Below, in pieces: positions 48,814-61,800 of a stretch of 64,000 bases of DNA. A model generated the notes under the pieces. The model was not told where the DNA came from. It did not search any database and saw only the letters and a list, made by a program, of their open reading frames with translations. The stretch is taken from contig NC_091931.1 in assembly GCF_041260155.1 (NCBI RefSeq), positions 49,627,758 to 49,691,757 on the forward strand, read 5' to 3'. Each line of letters opens with the position of its first letter. The first letter of the stretch is position 1. The DNA comes from Ptychodera flava (Eukaryota; Hemichordata; Enteropneusta; Ptychoderidae). Made by a program: the position numbers and the translations under genes.

Positions 48814-49469
48814 TTAGTCAAGATCCTCAACTTCCAATTTTTTTACAGAAGTCCCTTGAGTGTTTACAGGTGAAACGCTGTTTTTCGGTCTGTAACAGAA
48901 CAAAGAGTGGCAGAGATAGAGGATAGAACGGGGATGAAGCGCTTGACTATTAAAACACTTAAAAAAATGCAATACTCCAACAAAGCTATAACAACGTGTA
49001 CCACTATCACAACTTGAATGAATTATCAGGAAATGTAGATGCTATATTGCTAGGGTATAAAAGTCAATGAGCATTAACCGACAACTTTTGAAGCGATTTC
49101 CAAAAACTGTCTATGTAAATGCTGATTTGTTTGTTACCATTATTCGTCAGCTCACTATAAGGCCCTCCACAAGTTTGTGAGGAAATGTTCCATCAAGTTG
49201 GGTGTTAAGGTACTGATTTGTGATTCTGTAGATTCATTCATGTTCTCATAAATCATCATAATGTGCATTTTAATATCCATACCACGCTCAATTGTTTAGA
49301 ATGACTTCTTCTTAGCGACTTCAAACAATATGACAAAAGTATTCAACTTACTTCTTGTTGGCCTTTGATTTCTTGGCGTGATATCGTTGGACACAATACA
49401 GAACAAAGGCAATTGCCACCACCGTTACTAAAGCAACGCTGACTATCAACCAGACAAACCATGTGTCCT
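48814..49469 (-). CDS. Gene B last two exons: membrane span and tail
   Basis: Exon 49469-49352 encodes [20 protein letters not shown] followed by [14 protein letters not shown], a membrane span with basic end. It is in phase 2 at a GTAAGT donor. Exon 48889-48814, with acceptor TTACAG, finishes [20 protein letters not shown] and VEDLD then TAA. The tail sequence is unlike that of gene A, so the cytoplasmic parts have diverged. Confidence 0.8.
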
Positions 49470-52400
49470 CTGTAAATGACAAAAATCATCAATACTAAAC
49501 AACTCGATTTCCAATCCATGATTCTCGATCTGACCGATGTTCTACAATCTTTTGAAGCGTATAAAATCGCTGTCGGTTTTACTAACTGATGCTGCTGGGT
49601 TACGCCATCGCTTTGATTGTGAATTTTGTAACAAGCAATGCTATCACTCGACGCGCAACGACAGTTCAAGATACCAGATAGAGAACTTACGAATGGTTTA
49701 AGCATCGCTACAGTCCTATGTGATAAAACTCTACATCTAAGAACTACTTGACAGAGAGATAAAAAGTTAAGCAAATCTTGAATGCAATGATATCAGACGC
49801 AAACATATTAAGGATGAAAACTGACCTTAAATTAATTTACAGTTGAAAGGGGCAGAGAGAGCTACCATGAAAAAGTATGATAGATTTTAATAAAATTTAA
49901 GTTTCTGCTTATGAAATTCTTACTTGTACATGAAGGCTTTTCTTCACCCCATTCACCATCACCTTGACATGTTCTGACCTTTGACCCTTTGCTGGTGTAT
50001 CCTGACAAACATTTATATTCCACTGTGCAATTATATTCAGTGCACGTGAGGTAAATGTTGGCATGGTCGATTTCCTCAGGAGGGCCGCAGTCAATGACTG
50101 AAATAAAATTCGCACCGAACCGGCTATTAGTGCAAGATGCGAAGTATAATGATATTCAGATATGAAGATTACATTAATGAGCATTGTTTCGGTATTAAAA
50201 TTCTATGCTAATGACCCTAATCAATGTGGAAAATTCATGTTATCACTTTTGTGGTCAATGAGTGGGGGTGTTCATATATTTCGACTGATGCACAGGAAGA
50301 ATTCGCCTACACACCCCGGACATAATAACTGAACGCTCCCTAAGCTCGGTTATTGAACCACTCTTTTCAAGGTGGGGATTTGGCCGAGCGGTTTTGACTG
50401 TAATGTCTTCGCTAGGTGACTGGGTGCCGTAGGTTGTGAGTTCGAATCCGATTTAAAATCTACTCTACATTTTACATACCTTCACAGTGAGGCTGGTGAC
50501 CTGTCCAACTACCGTTTCCCAGACACGTTCTTATATCTGAGCCGACAAGTGTGAATCCCTCGTTACAGTAATAGCAAGCGGTGCCTCCCTCTGTGATCTT
50601 TTCAACAGCTGTACTGCCGTTCGTCGGTGCTTCCAGAAAGCCACAGCTGACAACTGAAAAACATGTCACATCAAAACTCCTAAAGCATAAACGAAAACGG
50701 ACATTGCCATTCGTCCAGATAGATGTGTAAGTTCAGCGAGTTATAAAAAGACATCACCACAGTTCTTCTAATGATACGTCGAACATACCAAGTCTAGGGT
50801 ACCACTTCAGATTCTTGATCGTTTATAATTTCAAAGGTCTTGCATCTCTGTCCGTGCACAATGATGACTCTGAATAAAACTTCGTTCAAAAATACGTTCC
50901 AAAATTCGACAATGTGAAATACCAATCTGTATGAGTTCGACGTGATATACGATTTAAAATTTTAGACTCACCACAAACTGCTAAAATTATCAACGCAGGT
51001 AACAAATAAAATATCGATATTATTGTTACTATTATTATTAATATAAATTTACTAGTATTATTAATACATGGATACTACTTTACCGGCAGCTGTATCTTCT
51101 ATGATTGATCTATGTTTCTCGACGGCTTGCTTCGTTTGCCGGGCAAAGTTTTCACTGCCTGTAATCTGATAGTCGAACAGACAAAGCTTGTCGTCGCCAC
51201 ACAGAGCCATCGCCTCATCGCTGGGTGTAATTTCGAACGTCGGCACATAGTTGTAATCATTTAGCGAAGCATGGCTTTGTCCGATATCGTACCGAAATAG
51301 TGATTCCTCCTCTGTAACATTCCCTGAAAAAAACCATTATTCTTATAAAATTATTAATCATAAAGCTTATTATATGAACTTTACTTTTTCATCACTAAAT
51401 TGTTTGGTATATCTTTATCGTCCACAGAATATAGATTTGAATTGACTGTGTATGAGCGCAATCTCTGATTGTCTATCTACCCATCTTTGTGTCTGTCTAT
51501 CTCCCAGTCTATTGGTTCTAGCCTCCGACATCATGCGTACTAATAGGTTACCGCAAGGATCAATGTATCTTTATTTGCGGAAAGTTTGTCAAAGGAACCA
51601 CCAAATCCATCTGACTTAGCTTAATATCAGCCTTTAAGTTTGTTCATCAGTAAAATAAACCGACAGAACTGTAAACCCTCTCAAGAGTAGGTCATTGAAT
51701 TGTCACCAAAGTTGCGAATTTTGCAGCGAAAGGTTTGAATTAAATATTCTGTCACAAAGGCACTCGAATACAAGATTATAAAGATTTTATCAAAATATCA
51801 TATTGGCAGCAATATACCTTTCATATCAAAAGTGATAAAATATTGTTGACCGCCGGATATTGTGTACTGAACACATCTCACAGTTTACATTATTTTTCAA
51901 CTATTCTGCGACTCGGAATGCGACCGAGGGGTGTTTCAAAACTTACACTTCATGCCGAAGGAATAGTGAATTTCTTGCAATGTGGTTGTCGGTGAAATGC
52001 TAATGCCTTCGGGGGTCAATAGATGATTGTCCTGGTTATCATTCCACGTTCCCATGAGTCCTAGCGTCGTACCCTTCATAGATGGTGGTGCAAAGAACGC
52101 GTATGACATCATAAGCGTGCCCTCTGTAGCGGTGACTTGCACTGAGACACCCAGAGAAAAGCTTACTGTGATGACTGCAGTATTTCCCTGAATTTGCCTT
52201 ACAACAGATAATCCTAAAGAGAATGATTCAAATGTAAACTCGATGATTCCTAAAAAATACGGGGATAAGACAAAATAACAAAGGGGCCTTTGGCCATTGC
52301 ATTTCGGGATCATACAAAGAGTCGTAGAAAACATTGATTTACCCCACCTGACATCATGAACTTTGTTGTTCCTCGCTATTACTTGAGCATGGAAAAGGGT

Positions 52401-55400
52401 AACCCTTCCAATGCACCAAAACAAACAAACAAACAAACAAACAAACAAACAAACAAACAAACAAACAAACAAACAAAATACACAGAGGACGAAAAAAGTC
52501 GGATTTAGCATGAAATGTAATCGCAAATGCTGACCTTAATTAATCCATAGACAGTAGAAGCGATAGAGTCTACTGTCTTTGATTAATCTTACAGAATTTC
52601 TCCAGTTTGATAAGACACTTATTTCCGTTGTTTTTTGAAAAGTACTAGCTGAAGAGTGAGTTTACACGCTAGCGATCATATCAGTATAGTCTTATACTAA
52701 AATTTCGGATAGAAGCACGTTGATAACATAATACTCCAGATCCCCGCCGCTTTTGACCATGCCATCCCGGTACAGTGCAGCGTGGGTTCATTCATTTTGG
52801 TTGAAAAGTGTTCGGTGAGGCAGATATTTAGGAAATAACATCACGCCTGAATCATAATACATCTCAAGGACAATCAGCTTTGTTATTGAGATAAAGATTA
52901 CAGCCAGTGAGTATAGGAAGAGATTCACTGATGTAATCTGCTCAGATATTATTTAAAGGAAGAAAATCAGCTTTACTGACTACCATGATAGCATTTCTTT
53001 GGAAAGAACTTTTCAGAATAAAGTTTCTGTTGAGATTGATTCGAAAGGCTATGGGTGCATGTCCTGTACTAGAAGGTAAAACAAAACACGCAACCATTGC
53101 CTGAAAGAATTCTTTACAGTATCTTGCACAATTTTGGAAATGAGAAATGTACAATTAATGTTGTGTCTAATTTCAGAATTAACACTACTGCGTCTTTTAT
53201 TACATCGATTCTAGCATTTAAGATTGCCTGCCTAACTGTCCAATATGAACGACATTTCGAGTTCAAGTAGCTGACATTACAGTTATAATGAACTTACCAT
53301 TAAATCCCCATCTATCGGTCTGGTCGAAATCCACCCCTTGCCAATTGTTGTCCAGGTCAATACACTTGACCCATGCGTCCAGAATTCGCCGTTCACTAAC
53401 CTGGATCTGAACGGTGTCAGTGCCATGACCCTTCATTGCCAATGCAGTGAACACAGTACCACCAGTGATTGTCTCACCTAAATTTAATTTTCATTGAATC
53501 AGTGAATTGTGTTATGCGTTTCTTAGAAAACTGTAAGAGCCAACCAAATATTCAGTGTCAGATGTGTCCCTTCTTTGTTGTTTGCGTTATTTTAAATCTC
53601 ATCTAGAATGTTCTAGCTCTGAGACACTAACTTGTCATGTTCTTCGTATCACTCACATATCGTCCATTAATGAATATCTCATTACAACCAGGCAAATGAC
53701 ATGTAAACCCAAAGACAAGAAATTCAACATTCCAAAGTATGTTACAGCCAGAGCCCTACAGAAGGTAGCTACTCAAACGTATCAAAGAGATGTAATCTTA
53801 ACTCAACAGAAAATTATGTCATTATTAATGCCGATAAATCAAAATACATTCATAAATAAGCGTTGTTAGTTGGTCTGATGCCAAAATGAATATAAGATCT
53901 CTCGAACCTCAAAGCCTCACACTACAAAAATGAAACGACCCCCCCCCCCCCCCGCTCGGTCAAACGCTGAAAAGTTTAAAGCAATATCTGTGTTGTCTGT
54001 GAGTTAAAAATTGACAGATAGGCTCACCAGTAGTCATTTCGAGCTGTTCCATTCTTCCCTGCAAAGTAAACCAATCGTCAGTTGTTCTCACCAGCCAATA
54101 TTCACCAAGACCGTTGAAGGTATACTGAAATCCATCGAAGGTGTTAATGTGTGGGTCCCCGATACCTCCGCCTTAAAAATCGAGTTAATGGTAAAGTATT
54201 CCTATTCAATCATAGCTGATGAAGGCATGTGTAACAAACGCTGTCATAAATAGTTGCTCTCATATAACTACTACAGAAAGCTTAACATAGGATATGAGAG
54301 TAATTTGTGAGGGAATAATGAAAACAATTTTAAGGAGATTTGAATGACACTATCCCTATAAACTCGCCACTTTATTATCGAAGCAATCGGATTAGCTGTA
54401 TTAATTCTTTATAGATTGATGTTCTCGACCATTTGTGAAAAAACTATCTACAATTCTTCAGAATCAAAACTGCTATAACGGTGAAATGGAGGACATAGGC
54501 CTATTTCAGAGAAATAAAGACAAAAGGCACTTGCAAAAATCTCTAATTTAGAAACGTGCAGAACATATGTTGCAGTCAGACAGCTACGGAATGAAAGAGA
54601 GAGAAAGGATCAGCCAGTGTTTTGATTTGTAGCGATGAGAAAACACGTGAAGAATGACGCCGTTATAATGAATACGAAATAGACAACTCAAGTAAAGAAA
54701 ACACTAAGTTTTGTCAATACATACTATTGATTTATTTATTTTTTTTTGCAAGAGTTAGCAGAAACTAAAGATGTCGGTTTCTATTTTGGAAAGGACTCTG
54801 TTACTTAATTTATCAAATTGTATTTACCGTTGATAACATGTTCGGCCAATAAGGACGTTAAGAAAAATTACCACAGTTAAAAGTACAAAAAACGAACAAG
54901 AACATACGAGAAAACGAACACGAGAAAAATAGCAAATACAACAGCGAAGCAGAAAGCAAAGTACACGTTACACCTGACCAATGAGACGTTTATAAATCTG
55001 CATCTTGAATGACTAAAGGCTTGGGCTTGCCAAAAGACAGGGAGGTCGTTCCAAAACGAGCATCTGAGTAAGTAAGGCTTTTTCTCATGGTTTCTGTTCT
55101 AATGTTTAGCTAATACATATTGTTTATCGAAGTTGACCTCATTGACCTTGACGAATGGACGTTTATTATTATTATTGTACTTGGGCCTCAGCCCAAGTAC
55201 ATTTGTTTTCATTCCGTGGGAAAAACTCTGTAAGGTATAACCATTCCTGGCTGAGACCAGGGAGGGCAAAATGTCTTGGCTTCATCTTTCTTGGCATAAT
55301 AAATGGCGTAATGATGTTAACTGAATGGAAGTGCTGCTCTCAGCCAGTCTTGAATAAGTGAGATCTGAATATTAATGCTTCTCTATCTGAGTTTTTGCCA

Positions 55401-58400
55401 CAAAATCTTCTTAATATAATCAAAATGTGCATCGAAATGCAACAATTAATGCACCCTCCGTTTCCTAGTCGATGGCACGACCCTTGCTACACCCAATGGA
55501 CGAGCCAAAGTGGGAGGGGTAATTTCAGTTTGGTCGAACAAGAGGGCTCGAGACCAGAATTTAACATTTAAACTTGAAACATGTTTAATCGCTGACAAGA
55601 TGTGTACTAGTGATAATCAAAGTAAAAGTTTGAAAAGGAAAGGTTTTATATCACGGACACAATGAAAACCATTACGACTGGAAACTGTACCCCAGTTGAG
55701 AATAGTAATGCCCACAGCGATGGAGAACACTTATCCTTGAGCTGAGAAAACCAGACCATCATTTCGAAATAGAGCTGCAGATTCGAGAAGCTCGTTCAAA
55801 ATAGCTAGGTACACCCCAAAGGGGTGGTTTCGAGTTTTGAGGGCAAATTTCGCCTCCTTCATATAGAAATCGTACGTTTGTTTTTCCAGGAGAACACACC
55901 ATTTGACACAAAATTTGCATGTAAAGGGGTCGCCAGTAAGCACGTGGTCAAATCTGGCATAAGAAACAATATGAAATGTTGGGTAAAGCCAGTCCAAAAT
56001 AAACTGATTTGAACTTTTGTGTTTTGTTATTTATACCACTGCAGTAACATTACCTTTTTTGACAACATCACACAATGTAATACGTTTTGAAACTGAATAC
56101 TCCGAAGTATTCTGTGTCTCCTTTGCTAAAAAATACGGTATGCCGATTACCATGTAAGGAGATGATGACGTCAAGACAGATTTGTAGTGCCTTTGGTCCT
56201 GGATGGTGCACGAAGTATTGTCAAGGTAGCTTGTGTATTTATTTCCTAAATGGGAGAGATTAGGGTCGATCTAAACGAAGGCCGAAGAATGTTATGATAC
56301 TCTAAGCGAGCTGAACTCTAACGCGAATGATTGGATAATTTGGAGGATGTCTAGAGTATTGAATTTCAACTGCGTCACAAGTTTGCGAAATGAGTATTCC
56401 GTCGAACGGTCAACGAACGATATTTTAGAAATCTGGAGACATGGCACATCGCATTTTTATTTTAGAATTTTATATTTTACAAAAGATTTAAGAAGCAATG
56501 ATTTTGTCGAAAATTCTGAAAAAAATATAGGAAGATTTGATCGCGAACACATTTTCACTTGGGGTCAACTAGCTCTGCGTACGATGCTGGTGTTCCGCTA
56601 CAGCTAATCGCCCCGCTCACCACAGCCCTGCAAAGACCCGTACGTAGGGTCGGTGACTTCAAATCCATTTTGGGACTTGACGTAAAAAGCCAAATTACTG
56701 CCGAAATTCAGCGTTCTTGGGCCCAAGTCGTATCCCAGCCTACCTCAGCTACTCGATCGCTGCCAAAAATGACAGTCTTTTATTCACTTCTCGTAAATAA
56801 CCGTCGATGTCGGCAACTCTCTCGCTAGCCCTGCGTACGATGCTGTGTGTTAGCTGTAGCACATAGCATCGTACGCGGGGCTAAAAGGTCAACATGGGGT
56901 CGCAGCCATGTTGCCTCAAAACTTTTTCTGTCTGCACTCAAAACTCAAAAATGTCGGATATGAACCTGAAAAATTGATGCAATTTTGTCAAACTTCGGCG
57001 AAATTTCAGCCTATAGACAAAATTTCATCCAGGTAAGGTAAATTTACTGAAATTTGATCGACAAATATTCCTGAGCTTGAACGTGACAGCTCGCCTTCTC
57101 CGGGAAGTCAAGCATCCAGCTGCCCATACACAGTTGCCCATATGGCCAGGTTTATGAGATTGTTTTCAAGCGACGGCGGCAGACCGTACGGGGCTCTGGA
57201 TATGGACCTACCGCCGGTGTAGCTGTAATAACTGTTGCGTTGTTTTTAGTGCCCACGGACGAAGTCCTGGGGCAGTTATAGGTTTGGACATGTCAGTCCG
57301 TCCGTCCGTCCGTTCACGCAGATATCTCAGACATGCCCTGGTCAATTTCTTTCAAACTTTGCACAAGAATAGTACCCAACCCAATACAGATGCACGTCGA
57401 TTTGTTTCACAATGCGATCGAATTTGGCCGTGTTAGAGGACTTTTTAGTTTACACCTCCATAGACTCCCATGTATAAGGCAGTTCTCCATAGACTCCCAT
57501 GTATAAGGCCAAGAAAAATAAAAATTTAGTTTCTCATCGTATTCATATTGCCTAAAGGATGCAGTGACACAGTTTTTTGTCCCCACGGATAAAGTCCAGG
57601 GGGCTTATAGATTGGGTCATATCCGTCCGTGAGTCCATCAGTGAGTCCATCGGTTCACGCAGATATCTCAGACATTTTGACAAAATATCATGTGACCTTG
57701 GTGACCTCAAATATACATTATTGTCCATAACTCAGTAACCACAAGTGCTAAACCTTTCATATTTGGTATGATGGGACACCTTATGACGCCACATATTGTA
57801 CCCCATTAATTATGCGCATATCTAATTTTGAGCGAGCCAATAGAGCTAGAGGTCTGATTTTTGGTACATAGGGATAAGTTAACAATATAATTTGTTTGAC
57901 AAAACGTCACGTGACCTCAATGACCTTTGACCTCAAATATACATATTTGTCCAACTCAGTAACCACAAGTGCTACACCCTTTTTATTTGGTATGATAAGA
58001 CACCTTATGACACCATATATTGTACCTCATTAATTATGCGCATATCTTATTTTGAGCGAGCCACTAGAGCTAGAGGTCTGATTTTTGGTATATAGGAATA
58101 ACTTAGCAATACAATTATTATGACAAAATGTGACGTGACCTCAATGACCTTTGACCTCAAATATATATTTGTCCACAACTCAGTAACCACAAGTGCTACA
58201 TCCTTCATATTTGGTATGATAAGACACCTTATGACACCACATATTGTACCTCATTAATTATGCGCATATCTAATTTTGAGCGAGCCAATAGAGCTAGAGG
58301 TCTGATTTTTGGTATATAGGAATAACTTAGCAATACAATTATTTTGACAAAATGTCACGTGACCTCAATGACCTTTTACCTCAAATATATATATTTGTCC

Positions 58401-58865
58401 ACAACTCAGTAACCACAAGTGCTACACCCTTCATATTTGGTATGATGGGACACCTTATGACACTACATATTGTACCTCATTAATTATGCGCATATCTAAT
58501 TCTGAGCAAGCCAATAGAGCTGGATGTCTGATTTTTGGTATATAGGGATAACTATAGGGTAGAAATCTAAATATGCCCATCTAAATATTAGACATCTACC
58601 ATCGAGAACAAAAGAAATCTGCTGTAATTTGAATATTTAAGGAGTTTAAGCAATTTCACTATAAATAAAGAACCCCTGCCTCAAACTCCACAAAAGTTGC
58701 TAGACATATTTTGCCGTTGTCATGCCATTGCTTCGTTTAATAACCAGTTAATCAAATGCCTAATTGACAGGAGGAAATTCAAGACCATATTTGAATAGTA
58801 GTGTATATTGTCCTCAAAATTACTCTATCACGGCCCAAGTACTCATTGCCTTCAGCAATACTGCC

Positions 58866-58899
<34 letters not shown>

Positions 58900-61800
58900 A
58901 CTTATTTAAAGAGGGTAATCTGATTACAGTAAAGTAATTGTAATTTCCATCAGAGCCCTCATGAAAAGAGAGGCAAAATACACAAACAAATCATCGAATA
59001 AACAAAAACGTATGGAATAAACGAATAGAAGATGTCGAAGACAAAGGAAAAATAGGCTAGTCTAAGTCAGAGCCTTCATTACAATATTTCATGAAAAGAT
59101 AACAATGCAGTTTTGATTTAAACGTCGACAAGGCCTCACAGTCACGGAATACGAAATAGACACAGTATTCACAGTACGTTTTCAGGTTGGAAATGATTCT
59201 GCAGATATTTTGGACACCTGGACACCTTTGTGATGTTTTAAGCGATTACTAAGTGGAAACAGTACCAATCTTTTATAAACAGCGGACTGGTTCGTTGGTC
59301 TCATTTGTTGGTCCCCACATACCAAACGAATGGCTTGCCTTTGTAACTTTAAAAGTTTGTTACAGATCGACTAGTCATAATTTCCCCATTTTGAAATAAG
59401 TGCATTTTTTAATTTCATGACGACAACATAACTTGAAGGAAGCTAAGAATCCCTATCCCTGTACCAAAGTTGTCTTACAAAGTGACATGACTTTGTGTCA
59501 TCAAACGCAGATTAAAGAAAATGTCACCCCTTCTTTACCTGGCTGAGGAGGTACATAATCAGAGCAACCATCTGACGGCCTTTTCTCGTAGTAGTAATCG
59601 CACAAATCCTTCTCTGAACCAAATATACAACAGTGTTCCCACAGCAGTATATCGGTTAGGTAGTGTGAAAGGTAGGGTACCTTTCCCGGCTCTTTGTACG
59701 GATGAATGCCGCCGTGATGACGTCGATGTGCTGTACCTCCGCTATTCTGATTGGCTCCATCAAGTAAGTTTCCGTTTTCGTCGTAGCAACACTGCTGTCC
59801 TGCGCCCTTTGCACTGGAATACAATGTAACAAATATAGGACGAGATCTCTCAATTAATAGGAGATATAGACCCCAGTGAGAGCACGGTAGATGGTGTGAA
59901 AAGAAACCCTCCAGTGAAACGACAAACGCAAAAGAAAACTTGCTTTAAAAGGGCCAGTAGCTGTAACGTGTGTTTGTGTCGATTTTTCACAATTAACACA
60001 ATTGGAACTAATTTGGGATAATTGGATCTTCAGATTTTTCAAATTTCTTAATATTGTAAGGTGCCGTACAGCTGAATGTTGCAATATTACAAATAACTCA
60101 TAAAAACAAGTCTTTAACTTAAAAGGAAAAGCAGATGAGCTCACATTTGCAGATTAAACTGACAGTACTTCACCATCCAATTATCCCAAATCAATTCCAA
60201 TAGTGCTATTTTTTTTCAGACGACTGCAAGCTTGGTTTCGTTCCATTTTACATAGCATAATGTTCCCACTATTTAGCTCGTCATGACAGCATCTCCACAT
60301 AATAAATGTACTCTTGTAGTCTACATTTGAATTTTAGTCCGTACCAGAATTCACTTGTCAATAATAACAATGTAGTCTACATATGTACAGTGAATATGTG
60401 TATCTCAGCATGTTTTAATTGGGACACAAAACTGTACGTGATGTTTAAATAAAAATATTGAAAAATTATCAAAAGTTACAATCTCCAGCCCTTTAAAGAT
60501 CTTTTGAGCAATAAATTTGTATCTTGTTTCTTTACAGTGCCATTGTGTGTGCCTCATGATAAATTTACCTTGGTTCATTAACCCTGACACAATGATGAGC
60601 CAACAGTTTTCGGTGACAGTTGTCATCGTTATGTGACCAAGCCTCGTTACACCTTGGGTGTGCCGTGTATCTTCCCGTGTCAAGCCTAGCTTGTTGTAGA
60701 ATGCAGGGACATGGCTCGAGATCATCGAGAAATTCCAGGTTCCGCTCGGAGTCAGAATATAGAGTGTCTTTGCAGAAAGTGGACGAATCGTATTTCCATT
60801 TCAGAGAGTGAATGTCGCTTCAGAGAGACTGTGGGTGACTACATACAAGGAAATTGGGAAATGCATTCGATTCTCAACTTACAATCCGTTAAAATATCAA
60901 CATTTTTGAAAAAAAACGATACAAATTACGTTCAACAGTTCGACTTACCAGTAGGGACGCCCTGAATTGCAACAGAGTGTAATTTTAGTAAGGAAACAGT
61001 AGTGTCAAATTAAGTTTTAGAGGGTGAAAACGACACCTGTTAAAACAATGTTTCTTTTCAAAAGAAGGACTAAAACGGAAAAGACACGCCTTTATAGATT
61101 ATTACAATAAATATCAGTAACCAATGTTCCAGATGGGATGGACATCGTAGTTATACTTGTTTTACCATATAATATATTTTATGATTTCCTCTTAGAGGGG
61201 TAAACGAATGTACCACGTTTGCAGAACGATACTTACTCATCGAAGTTGACTTCATGATCCGAGAGACGAATGACCCCAGCGCGAAATAAAACTCCGTTCT
61301 CGGGCTGTCTCGTAAAGGTGTAACGCCCACTATTGTCTATAGGGTCTGGGCTCAAACTTGTAATGAACTTCAAACCGGCATGTACGTCTTCTACGTAGCA
61401 GTAGAGGGAGACATGTAATCGACTGGTTAAGAATTCTGAAGTGTCCCACTCGATGGTGAGATCGTTCAGAGTGTGCCAATTTGCTGAGTCAACTCTCTTC
61501 ACGATTGATGTTCTATACTCCTCACTCACTAAATCAGAAATATGGAACGGGAAATAAAGATAAATTTACCAAAAAACGTTACATTCTTATAGCGTGTTTG
61601 AGAATATTTGGTACGCAGGATATAAGGTTGAGTTAAGCAGTTATTTTATCATTAATTTCTTTCATTTCTCTGTTATTTATTTATTTTGTTGTTTGATTGT
61701 CATTCAGTCTGTTTGTCGGTCTATCGACATTCAGATGCCCTTGTTCATTACGTCACAGAATGTTTTTTGTCGGCGAAGTGATTTATTCATTTGATATTTT

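Larger units (their letters stand above)
55157..58900. repeat. Composite non-coding repeat region in a gene B intron
   Basis: Both edges abut TTATTATT runs (55167 and 58868). At the left edge GTACTTGGGC and GCCCAAGTAC form a perfect small inverted repeat around CTCA (55178-55201); near the right edge CGGCCCAAGTACTC recurs (about 58833). Inside are repeat families with ACGGACGAAGTCC/ACGGATAAAGTCC, TCCGTCCG runs and TTCACGCAGATATCTCAGACA (57.25 and 57.57 kb), then the 224-bp tandem array. No protein frame of note. Possibly one large non-autonomous element, possibly nested ones. Confidence 0.55.

Noticed and set aside
50373-50450. Functional Leu or Ser tRNA gene
   Set aside because: A and B boxes are good but the T-stem and acceptor stem do not pair, so a SINE head or tRNA pseudogene is likelier.
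51936-52526. 196-codon ORF as one exon of gene B
   Set aside because: Its first half is intron including the CAAA microsatellite; only 51947-52213 is the exon, as shown by the acceptor and the match to gene A.
11305-58898. CRISPR arrays, operons or bacterial-type features
   Set aside because: The window is clearly animal nuclear DNA with introns; the direct repeats seen are microsatellites, minisatellites or transposon parts without CRISPR spacing.
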